A stretch of 64,000 nucleotides of DNA, from assembly GCA_949987565.1 (NCBI GenBank), contig OX465111.1:20674257-20738256 (forward strand), read 5' to 3'. Every line of letters begins with the position of its first letter. Position 1 is the first letter of the stretch. Origin of the DNA: Luidia sarsii (lineage: Eukaryota; Echinodermata; Asteroidea; Paxillosida; Luidiidae). The notes beneath the pieces were generated by a model that saw only the letters and a list, made by a program, of their open reading frames with translations, made no database searches and had not been told where the DNA came from. This document shows, one piece after another, positions 17,081-26,594 of the stretch. The position numbers and the translations under genes were made by a program.

Positions 17081-18324
17081 ATGAGTTGTCTTTGCTCATC
17101 ACTCATTTATTGTCATTGTTATTTCCTTGTTTTTTTTAAACAGAAATATCAGCCTCTTTTGGATGACCCCCACATAAGGGCTGTGCAATGAATGGTCTTG
17201 CCATTTGAGTGCACTCAATTAATATAAAAAGTACAATGATCCGGTAATATGTATCATAGTGATGTGAACAGTCCAGGACATTTCATGCGGATATCAACAT
17301 CTACAAAGCAACACTCATTATGACAGCACGGCACAGGTCAATGTTTTTGAATTCAAGTAATTTTCACAATTTTATTCTCGCGCATCTCACACAGAAAACT
17401 GATACCCACTTTCCCATTGATTGAAACATTGTGTACCGTTGCACTGTGACTTGAAAATGCCTGTCTGAGATGCAGCCCAAGCCAGAGCCTTAGCCTTAGC
17501 CAATGATGGACTTTGTAAGGGCTCTATGTGATCTCACTATGACTCCAATGTGCATAATCAATGTGCTATGCACCGGGCCCTCAGAATCTAGTCACCACCA
17601 TGACTTTGTCCAAGTTTTAACCAAGGACTCGTTTCAGCCTCACCTCAAAACAATATGTAGCATGACAAAAGTCTCACAGATGTCTGATTGTGCCAGGTTT
17701 GACTCGCTTGTACACAGAGTGCACTCATTGATTTATTGTTCCCAATTCTATCTCACTTTAAGAAAGGTCCTGATAGGATGGAAATGTCAAGCCAACTACA
17801 TTTTGAGATTTGCATTTTGGTAATTTTAGTCGGTAAGCAGTTTGCAACATTTTTGTATATCACTTTAAGTGTTTTTCCCAATTGTTTGGCAAGTTTTAAA
17901 GATGGCACATTTTTCAAAAGGCCTGTGTGGCAGTCACATCACAGGAATGAAAACGTTCTCCCAGTGCAAAGGGATTAAGATGTTGAAACACTGCTATGAT
18001 TCAACCACTGCAGTATGTACATGTATATGCTATATCGATTATACACTCCTTAACACACATTACAGTGAGGCATATATTTGGATCTGTGTTTGAGCACATA
18101 GCTATGGAATGTTGCAAACTAGAATTGGAAGTTTGTCTACATGCATTCAGTTTTCATTCAAGCAGGTTTTGTGCTCTTCATTCTGGTCTTGCAAATTTCA
18201 CGTTCTATCATTATCGTATAAATTCATACAGACTTGTCAAATGTAGGCCTATTCAATACTCATTATTATACTTGTCCAATCGTTTATGCACAGACTTGGA
18301 GATACATGTATATGGCAGTTAATG

Positions 18325-18485
18325 TTTGAATCCTTTGGACTGGTGCCCCCACCCAAACAAAGACTACCGGTAGTTGACTATTTGGGAAGGCTGCCATCTA
18401 AGGGTTGGATAGCTTAGATGGTAAGAGCTCTGGTATGCAAAACAAGAGGTGTCAGGTTCAAATCCTGATGCAGTCAAAGTTCCCT
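18325..18485 (+). repeat. tRNA-derived SINE copy
   Basis: Leader GACTGGTGCCCCCACCC and GCCATCTAAGGGTTGGATAG, A-box TAGCTTAGATGG, B-box GGTTCAAATCC, ending in CAGTCAAAGTTCCCTTTG. Same order of parts as the other copies. Confidence 0.8.
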
Positions 18486-19355
18486 TTGCTCCCCTCACTA
18501 ACCAAACGTCAATAGAGCATCATGATTTAATACTTGTATAAATAAACAGCACTGGTTATTCACAATAATTATTTATCTATAATAGACAATTTGTTGGACA
18601 TGATATAAATTAGTTCACATGATATACCAGTAAAAGGTATTTGTATAGTATTTCTTAAATGATATTGTCACATAATACTTGCATGCATTAAATTTTTTAT
18701 TAGCTTTGTCTTCAATTCTAACTGAAGAATGTGGTTGGTCCAAAAAAGCAGATCTTGTCTTTGGTAAAGATCGCACAAGGATTTACCTGATAAATCACTT
18801 TGGCATATACCTACATGGCATGGAAAAGCATCAACAACAACCATTTGACTCATTTATGAAGAATCTTCTTGCCGTGAAAAATATCTCTTAAATACAAAAA
18901 TACAAACGGCATAAAATATCTCATTTAAAAGGTGGAAAGAAATCTATTTGCGTCCAAAATACTTCACAGTAAAACCAATATATTCATACCTGATTATAAT
19001 AGTATTATTCATTGTCAGAAAAATATAGCCATTAGGTACCTAGATCATATTGTACATCATAGACACGAAGATAAAACGTGCATGTAAACTGGTAAATGTC
19101 TGCATACACAACAAAAATCTTGATAATGATTAAAAAAAAAAAAAAACCCTGATGAAATTAACTAAAACCAATTCAGCAAGAATGGTTCTGTCTTTGTTGT
19201 TTGAGAAGAGTCCTGCTGGTACCAAAGTGTTTTACTTCTGAGATTTAAAAGGAATTCTTGGTCAACTATAGAGGGCCTGATGATGGGATGTTTGCAGAAA
19301 CCTCCTCAGTCAGAATCACATATTCTGCCATTGGGAAAGGTTCTACTGTGCTCCA

Positions 19356-19361
19356 TTTATT
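19356..19361 (-). terminator. Polyadenylation signal of the esterase gene
   Basis: AATAAA on the minus strand, 80 bp beyond the stop codon at 19442. Sensible spacing for a short 3' UTR; not otherwise tested. Confidence 0.5.
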
Positions 19362-19441
19362 GTGTACATGGTGTATATTATGCCCAGTGCAAATGAAATC
19401 AAGGGATTAATGTTACTGACATTTTCTTCTGACTACCAGGC

Positions 19442-22400
19442 TCAGAGGAAATCGCGGACAAACTGGACAAAATCTTTCTCCACCTTACTGCTAACCTCAA
19501 AGAAGTCAAAGACAATGGGTAGCATGGCATGGAAGCCATCTTTGTAATTGACCCAGTGGGTGGACACCCCGGCTTTCTCCAGCCGCCGTAAGTAGAAGAT
19601 GGCATCGTCACGGAAACAGTCATAGTTTCCCGTGGCAATGTAGATGGTTGGCAGGCCAGCCACACTGTCAGCCATAAGAGGACTGATGCGAGGATCCTGG
19701 AACACATGGCCATGCTTAGCCCAGAGCTCCAAATTCTCAGCAACCTTTGCTCGTGGCTTTGCTCTCAATCTCCTCATTTCCACGTTTAAACGTAGCTCTG
19801 TTGGGACGACGTCGTCATGGCAATGCTGCAGGGTGGGTGGGTCCTGCTCTCTATAGGCCTGGGTGACTGTAGCCCCTGCACACACCCACTGGATGAATGT
19901 TTGGCGGTCTGGGCTTAGGCCGTAGATGTAGGTGGCTAGGTAGGTAACTGCCTCATACCGGGTCAGCATTCCACCATGGGTTTGGAATACTGCGTCGTAC
20001 AGCTGGTAGGAGGGAGTATCTGAGACAAAGTGGCAACATTCAATAGATATACCATCATTTCTACTTTGGTGAGAATGTAATCCAATTAGGTTTGCCAATT
20101 CCCTGACATTGGATTTGCATGAAGAGAATTTCATTCAATGTTTGACTGGATGAATAATCCACACTGCATGTGTAATGCTTTGCTCAACTGATTTGTTTCT
20201 CTAAATATTAAATAGGATGAAAGGTGCTTTGGTTTTCATTGCCGGGAAGGATTCAAACCTTGAACTTCTGCTTTCTTCTGCAGATGTCTCATCCACTTGA
20301 CCACCGAGCTCTGAGTTTTGTCTTGCTTTATCGAGGTAAGTCTACATATTGTATCCATATTTCAAAGTCTCTAAAGTAAGAGGGTCTGACGTTTCGATCC
20401 TAGCAGGACCTTGAGAAAGGTCCTGCTAGGATGGAAACGTCAGACCCTCTAACTTTTGAGATTGATGTATTGCAGGTCATCTTAGTCTGTGAGCAGTTTG
20501 CAACTTCATATTTCAGAGTGATATTAGTTCTTACCGAGATTAATGAGCTGCAGAGCTGGGTAGAAGAGGGCTTGCAGCTTGAGGTTGGGCAGCAAGGGAT
20601 CAGTATGAATCTGTTGGGCAACTGCTGCAGCTAGCTGACCTCCCGCACTGTCTCCAGCAACACAGACACGCAGTGGGTCCACGTTTATCTGCTCGGCGTT
20701 GCTAAGCAGCCATTTTGTGGCTGTCAAGCAGTCCTCCAAGGCTGCAGGGAAGACATGGACGGGGGCTAGCCTGTAGCTAAACAAACAAACAAACAAACAA
20801 ACAAACAAACAAACAGATATACAGAAATGTGGCAAACTGCTTACTGCCTTAAATGACAACAATGAATATCTCAAAACAATATAGCGGACCTGACATGCCT
20901 GATGTTTGGATGCTAGCAGGACCCTTATCAAAGGTAGAGAAAGATCCTGTTAGGATCTGAATGTCTGACCCTCTACATTTATATAAAAAAAACACACCCC
21001 AAAAACGCTCCCCCAAAAACCAGCAAAGTTGGTGATGATGTTTGACTGCAAAGAGTTGGCTTTGGTTGAGCTGGCAAAGAACCTTTCAATTTATAATCAT
21101 GTTGAATATTGAGGAAAACATATTAACATTTCCATTGGTAATGACATACACTACATAAAAATAGCCTGTTACATTTAGCATTATTAGTTACTATAGCATA
21201 GTGCCCTATTCAGAATCAGGAAGATTATTTTGTTGTATTGTTTTATTCCAATATTCAGCGGTCTTTGAAGCGGTCCTGCTGCACTTTCCCTGTGAGTAGA
21301 CTGGTGACTTACTCAACGGACACGACAACGCATTGGAGTAATTCACACAGACGTCTTGTAAAGGGATGGAAAGAAGCTGCCATGGAAACAGGAAAGAGGA
21401 AAAAGGACCAACATTAGAAATCATTTGATAGATATCTGGAATATCTGTTTAAAGAAAACCCATAGCTTAATCAAAGTGTGAAGTGAAATCACCCCTTAAC
21501 ATTGATACAAGACGGTGATCTGTACACAGTGCAAATGGGACTAGAAGAGATGGCAAGCCTGGTTTACTCGAAGGAGTTTCTTGAGATTTCAGGCTTGTCA
21601 CGGACAAGGCAGCACTTCAAGGATGACTTGCTTTGACACCATGTGGGAATATCTCTCTGAGTATGTGTGGTTCTTAAAAAATAATTTAAAAATATGAATG
21701 TCGCCCAACACATGGCCCCAAAAGGCCACTCAAGGTGAGGGCTAAAAGAAAGTAATAAGGAGAAGAACCAGGAGCATAATAGATCAGGAGGAAGTAGAGA
21801 ACCAGTGAGTTCACTCTTCAAAACCACACATCTCCTCCATTCACATCCCTGTTCACATTCAGATGCAAACAATAAGTTGTGCAAACAATAAGTGACTTTG
21901 ATCACCCTTTCCACTTAATAAGTTGTTACATTTTGCATTACTTCATTTACAATGTCTACAAAGGTCTGTCTCTTCTCATACAAACCACTGACCAGAGCTG
22001 CCATAGACAAATCCTCCACCGTGGAAATAAACAACAGCAGGCAAGGCTCTGGCCTTAGATGGCTTCTTGGGAGAGTGGATGCGGACAGGTACCCCAGTGA
22101 AGGTTTGCAGTGTGGTAGAGACATGCTCATCGTCCATAACACACTCAGGCAGCCACCAGTCAGTGAAACCTGCAATGTTCTCCTCCAGCGTCTTGCCAAA
22201 GACTCGGAACAGGGTCAGGAGCCAGGCCTTGTCAAGATATATACAAAAAAGCTGATGAGAATTTAAGCAATGGCTCAGCAGTAATAGAGGCTTGGGTGCC
22301 AATGGCTGTATTCCACTAGTTATTCCTGGAGATATGCTGGCAGTGAATGGTTAAATGCTAATTCTATCTGGTGCCCCCACCCCAGCAAAGACTAGTCAAT

Positions 22401-23183
22401 TATTTGGGAAGACTGCCATCTAAGGGCTGGATACCTCAGGTAGTAAGAGTACTGGTACGTTAAGCCAGTAGTTTCAGGTTCAATCAACCTTTTTCTTTTC
22501 CTTTCTCTCAAAAGAGATGACCTACACGGTGTCACCAAAAACTTTCCACAATGCAAACCTTCAAGTCTTATCCACTTCTCAGAGCCACACTCTCTAAAGA
22601 GATGACTTACATGGAGTCACCAAAAACTTTCCACATTGTGGTTCCACCGGGCAAACCTTCAAGTCTTATCCAACTGAGTTACTGGCTCTTCTCAGAGCCA
22701 CACTCTAAAGAGATGACTTACATGGAGTCACCAAAAACTTTCCACATTGTGGTTCCACCATGCAAACCTTCAAGTCTTATCTAACTGAGTTACTGGCTCT
22801 TCTCAGAGCCACACTCTAAAGAGATGACTTACATGGAGTCACCAAAAACTTTCCACATTGTGGTTCCACCATGCAAACCTTCAAGTCTTATCCAACTGAG
22901 TTACTGGCTCTTCTCAGAGCCACACTCTAAAGAGATGACTTACATGGAGTCCCCACAAACTTAAAGCGGTTCCTCTGTTCAATCGTTCAAATCTTATGAA
23001 TTATGAAACTCCACCCACCAGGCATCGGTTGAGCTTGAAGAGAATGAAGACCAGACGGAAGGTCCATCTCTGACTGATGGCTAAAGGCACTGGGGTGTAG
23101 AGCTCACGGATGACCCATCGTAGTACGGCCATTACCACGGCAACGGCAATGATGCAAATGGCAATCACTAGATATGTGTTCAT
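19442..23183 (-). CDS. AADAC-like: Arylacetamide deacetylase-like serine esterase
   Basis: Five exons in transcript order: 23183-23019, 22227-21993, 21376-21313, 20776-20535, 20019-19442. Phases agree across all junctions and give 427 residues, close to the family's roughly 400. The enzyme is an alpha/beta hydrolase of the hormone-sensitive-lipase class that cleaves acyl esters or amides of lipids and xenobiotics at the ER membrane. Residues about 4-25 form a hydrophobic type-II signal anchor. The oxyanion motif HGGG is at 124-127, the nucleophile motif GDSAGG has Ser198, and the remaining triad members are Asp369 (NYDCFRDD) and His399 (DGFHAM), spaced 30 apart as in AADAC. The YRLAP and FYPAL(Q) signatures are present. 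The start is the only ATG before the anchor. Sequence alone does not separate AADAC from NCEH1 orthology. The exon 2 donor (GTCAGT) is the weakest junction. Introns hold SINEs, a 111-bp array and hairpin repeats. Confidence 0.92.
20241..20315 (-). repeat. Second tRNA-like SINE family fragment
   Basis: The minus strand reads GAGCTCGGTGGTCAAGTGG (A-box-like), then GCAGAAGTTCAAGGTTTGAATCC (split here: variable arm, then B-box GGTTTGAATCC). It differs from the main SINE family. A related B-box half, GTAGGTTTGAATCCTGC, occurs at about 30505 in TFIIB intron 4. Both are fragments in introns, not functional tRNA genes. Confidence 0.5.
20379..20450. repeat. Near-perfect palindrome of the AAAGGTCCTGCTAGGAT family
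   Basis: Two arms of about 34 bp (AGAGGGTCTGACGTTTCGAT then CCTAGCAGGACCTT, and its complement with one mismatch) flank a 3-4 bp centre. Single half-copies of the same motif are dispersed at about 2340, 17760, 20905, 26222, 36600, 36715, 45785-45890, 46030, 50845, 54890 and 61545, so this looks like two family ends joined head to head. Confidence 0.8.
20779..20815. repeat. (ACAA)n microsatellite next to a splice acceptor
   Basis: About nine units abut the acceptor of esterase exon 4. In the transcript the tract reads (TTTG)n immediately before TTTAG and therefore serves as the pyrimidine-rich part of the 3' splice site. Confidence 0.8.
22365..22500 (+). repeat. tRNA-derived SINE copy
   Basis: Leader CTGGTGCCCCCACCCCAGCA, then CCATCTAAGGGCTGGATA, a damaged A-box (ACCTCAGGTAG) and a B-box-like GGTTCAATCAACC. 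It lies in intron 1 of the esterase gene, just before the 111-bp array. Confidence 0.75.
22510..22965. repeat. 111-bp tandem array of the AGAGATGACTTACATGG family
   Basis: About four copies with a measured period of 111 bp (CCAAAAACTTTCCACATTG at 22620, 22731, 22842). The unit contains GAGCCACACTCTAAAGAGAT and ACATGGAGTCACC. Single, diverged relatives of this element lie at about 30000-30090, 30945-31080, 36130-36190, 36865-36990, 39010-39200, 39615-39683 and 53440-53640. Confidence 0.85.
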
Positions 23184-23208
23184 GATGCGTCATCTGTGTC
23201 CCTCTGCA

Positions 23209-23440
23209 GATTCAATTCAAATAAATTCAAATAAATTCAAATAAATTCAAATAAATTCAAATAAATTCAAATAAGTTCAAATAAATTCAAATAAATTCAA
23301 ATAAATTCAAATAAATTCAAATAAATTCAAATAAATTCAAACAAATTCAAATCAATTCAAATTTAATTCAAATCAATTTCAATTCAATTCAAGTTTCATT
23401 CAAATCAATTCAATTCAATTCAATTCTATTCAATTCAAAA
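23209..23440. repeat. 10-bp TTCAAATAAA array upstream of the esterase start codon
   Basis: About 12 clean units followed by decayed ATTCAATTCAATTC sequence, beginning 26 bp upstream of the esterase start codon. It would form the 5' UTR or core promoter region if transcription starts nearby. Confidence 0.85.
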
Positions 23441-23869
23441 AGACATTATTTTATTTAGATTCCAACAAAACTGGCAACATACATGTATAAGAAGGTCATA
23501 CAGAAAGACATGCCTGGGTATGTAGAGGGGTATGTATGGGTATGTACATGCACATGCCTGGATATGCCTAGGTATTGTTGATACAAATGCAGACCCAGAA
23601 ACCTAGCCAAGGATCCACATTGCAGACAACACCAAAACATTTCAAAATTAATTAAAAGAAAACAAACCAAATTGGTAAAAATTCATACCAAAATTACTGA
23701 CGTACTACTACTACAAGTACTAGTACTACTAGTAGTAGTACTACATGTGATGTATGTTTAGACAATTGATTTTAAGTTTAGTGACTGACAACTTGGAAGC
23801 ACATATCTACACTACAGTCTACAGTACAGACTACTACTAGTACCACTACTACTACTACTACTAGTACTA

Positions 23870-24003
23870 GTCCCACTTACTGGGCCGCTAGGAGCTCCTC
23901 CGAAACGATTTGTGTCGGTGTTGATCTGTCGCACTAGCACGACAGATCAACACACAAATCGTTTCAGAGGAGCTCCCACTCCTAGCGGCCCAGTAAGTGG
24001 GAC
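23870..24003. repeat. 134-bp hairpin with about 62-bp arms
   Basis: GTCCCACTTACTGGGCCGCT at the left end is complemented by AGCGGCCCAGTAAGTGGGAC at the right end, and pairing continues through CCGAAACGATTTGTGT and TGTTGATCTGTCG to a tiny CTAG-centred loop, with a few mismatches and small bulges. It is GC-rich and sits between ACT/AGT triplet repeats. Confidence 0.85.
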
Positions 24004-25017
24004 TAACATAGTGCAGGATGGCAAGCGCTGCCCATTTATGGATCTCTGTTCTAGATTCTTCAAAATTCAGAAGGTATGCGGCTGCCCCCCCCCCCCCCCC
24101 CCAGGCGAAATGCAGATTGTGCATACACTGTACTAGATTAAATCTGGTTATTTAATGGGGAAATTTCAAGTGTAATTAAACAATGTAGATTGTGAAATAA
24201 AGCCTAATTCTTTTCCTTATAATTTATGTTATTTCCTACTTCCTTATTCGGTCGATTCCCTCCTCTACCTCCATGGTCGATTTGAAGGCCAAGCTAGCAT
24301 TGCATTTGCATATATTTATTATAACTTTAGTTATAACCATGTTATAACCTAGCAGTAGCAGTGCACACCATCTTCAAAATCATTGACAAAAACAGGTTGA
24401 ACAGTTATTCATCTTAAGGGAAATCGGATTTGCAGGAAATATGAACAAAATAAATCGTTACCGACTATGGAGTCCTTGTTCCACACGCGTCTCTGATCAA
24501 ACTAGCCGGTAGCCGGTATGTCATTTCTTGTTGACAAGTGGCCAGCATTCTGACGTCTGGGTGCCGATCCCATATTGTTTTGCATACTCATAGCCACTAG
24601 ACTGGTACCCGTTTCATATTGTTGAGATCGTCATTGAACGTGAGAACAGCCGGTGAGAAAGATTCGTTTCTGTGACGGAACTTCAATTGGTAATTCTTTT
24701 GTCCGTTATGAGGACATTTATGAACATTTTGTTGAATAATTTGATGGTTTACATGAAGAGATAAAAATGTATTAAGGTGTATGATTTTTCTTTTCTTTTG
24801 GCGCATGAAATAATCAGGGAAACAAAGTACAAAGGGCCAGCACAAATATAGCCTTGACCAGTTGTGATATAATTTATTGAACACAGATTGCCGAACTGAA
24901 AATGAGTGTTTTGGGCGATGGAGGAAGGGTTTGCACATGGCTGGCCCATGTAGGAATAACTCCATGGTTGACTGAGTCATTTCTGTGATATTTTTAAATC
25001 AGGTCCTGATGTTGACG

Positions 25018-25930
25018 TAGTCCGATTAACTTGGACCAGACAAGTCACCCTTTTTTATCGGATTTTGAAATTTTGAGATTCGGGACCCGAATCTCAAAAT
25101 TTCAAAATTCAATAAAATAAGGGTGACTTGTCTGGTCCAAGTTACTCGGACTAATGCGTCTACATTAGTCCAAGTAACTTGGACCAGACAAGTCACCCTT
25201 ACAATCGCCCTTTTAAAATTTTTTGAGGGGGCCGGGCGATAGTAGGGTCCAAGTGTTTCAGTAAGGAAACACGAGGGAACAACGATGTGTTTGACTCCAT
25301 GACTACCCCGACCGAAACCCCCAGATTTTACCCCGAAAACACCCGTGAAACCGTCCCACGCACCCATCTTTGGATTAAGTGAGAATCACCGATTTCAATA
25401 CTGGTCATTTGTTTTACTCATGTTTGGGGAAAAAGGAGAAACCGCAACACACAAATCGATGACGTTTTGACAGGTCCGTGTGTGCAGTGGGTCTGTGTGA
25501 GTGTGTGCACCAAGCCTGTTGCGCACGCGCACACATGCGTTGACCCCTATGGTCGCATAAAACGTCATCGATTTGCGTGTATACCGTTTCAATTTGAAAA
25601 CAAAGATGGCCGCCGCATTTTGGCTCGTCGGACGGGAGAGAATCTTTTCGATCACCTGAGGGGAAAATTCTCCCTTTTCCCCAAACATGAGTAAAACAAA
25701 TGACCAGTATTGAAATCGGTGATTCGCACTTAATCCAAATATGGGTGCGTGGGACGGTTTTACTGGTGTTTTGGGGGTAAATTCTGGGGATTTCGGTCGG
25801 GGGTAGTCATGGAGTCGAACACATCGTTGTTCCCACGTGTTTCCTTACTGAAAAACTTGGACCCTACTATCACCCAACCCCTCAAATAAAAAAAAAAGGG
25901 CGATTGTAAGGCCCCAAGTTACTCGGACTA
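25018..25930. mobile_element. Foldback/MITE-like element with long inverted arms
   Basis: Outer ends read TAGTCCGATTAACTTGG and, reversed, TAGTCCGAGTAACTTGG. Long inner arms (about 25165-25440 and 25660-25930) pair over roughly 250 bp, including the blocks GGTCCAAGT...TTTCAGTAAGGAAACA and AAATGACCAGTATTGAAATC. The core (about 25441-25660) has its own smaller inverted pair, AAATCGATGACGTTTT / AAAACGTCATCGATTT. The left side carries an additional inner hairpin (25030-25150). No transposase frame is present, so it is non-autonomous. A clear target-site duplication was not resolved. Confidence 0.75.
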
Positions 25931-26247
25931 CACTACATCATACATGTGTGTGTGCACATACTACATACATGCCCGTACATGTGGACATGTGTATGTGTAT
26001 TTGTGGTATTTTTCTTGGGGATTTAATTATGCTGTTGTGAATATTTTTTTATGTTGTCATATCAGTATCACAAAAGTAAAATGTTGACATAACTTTCTGT
26101 CTATCACTCAATCACTGGACATTTTTTTTATCTCGTATGGCTGTATCTCAGAAACGAGGGGGATAAGAGGGAGGAAAACTGATCATTTAAAGCCTGGCAG
26201 AAGTTTTACCATAAATAATTAGAAAGGTCCTGCCAGAATGGATGCAT

Positions 26248-26400
26248 CAGGGCTGGATTTGACAAAGCCTTACGATGCATCGTAACTCAACTTACGTTGG
26301 ACAACCCATCGCAAGTTGTGATAGACCGTTTGGTTTCCGTGCATCTATCATCGCCTTGTGTTTGATCGTAAGTTATGATGGGTTTGGTGAAATCGAATGC
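26248..26400 (-). mobile_element. About 150-bp MITE, copy 1
   Basis: The ends read GGCTGGATTTGACAAAGCC and GGGTTTGGTGAAATCGA; the inside contains ACGATGCATCGTAACTCAAC. Two further copies in opposite orientation lie at about 61060-61235 and 62012-62168, which defines it as a family. No coding capacity. Confidence 0.7.
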
Positions 26401-26429
26401 AAGTCCTCTACTTGTTTGAGAGTTCATTT

Positions 26430-26480
26430 AGGTCACTTAGGTCACTGAGGTCACTGAGGTCACTGAGGTCAATGAGGTCA
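26430..26480 (+). promoter_or_regulatory. Six AGGTCA half-sites at 9-bp spacing (DR3-like)
   Basis: AGGTCA at 26430, 26439, 26448, 26457, 26466 and 26475, all in the same direction with 3-bp spacers. A direct repeat with a 3-bp spacer is the arrangement bound by vitamin-D-receptor-type nuclear receptor dimers. It lies 107 bp upstream of the first recognised TFIIB coding exon. It may equally be a short 9-bp tandem repeat with no regulatory role. Confidence 0.4.
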
Positions 26481-26594
26481 GTAAGTACTTGGCATTATTT
26501 ATGTATATTGCCTTCCTGATTCTTCTCAGTTGAAATTGATGCACAACTTGCTCATGATTCATGAATGTTATTTTCTTTTATTTCAGTGGAGAGG

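Larger units (their letters stand above)
11951..19355. other. NPDC1 3' flank and intergenic DNA
   Basis: No coding exon recognised. 11951 onward should begin with the NPDC1 3' UTR; no polyadenylation site could be fixed with confidence (AATAAA occurs at about 16605, but far away). A 21-bp unit is repeated three times at 12377-12444. SINE copies lie at about 16895-17080 and 18325-18485, and a copy of the GAAAGGTCCTGATAGGAT family at about 17760-17860. The rest is AT-rich unique-looking sequence. Confidence 0.5.
23184..26586. other. Intergenic region between the esterase and TFIIB genes
   Basis: The two genes are divergent, so both promoters and a TFIIB first exon should lie here, but no convincing start site was found. 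Contents: the 10-bp array, ACT/AGT triplet repeats (about 23700-23875), a hairpin (23870-24003), a large foldback element (25018-25930), a MITE (26248-26400) and an AGGTCA direct-repeat array (26430-26480). Confidence 0.5.

Noticed and set aside
24597..24980. 127-codon minus-strand frame between the esterase and TFIIB
   Set aside because: No family features and no start or splice support; considered as a possible TFIIB-proximal gene but not supported.
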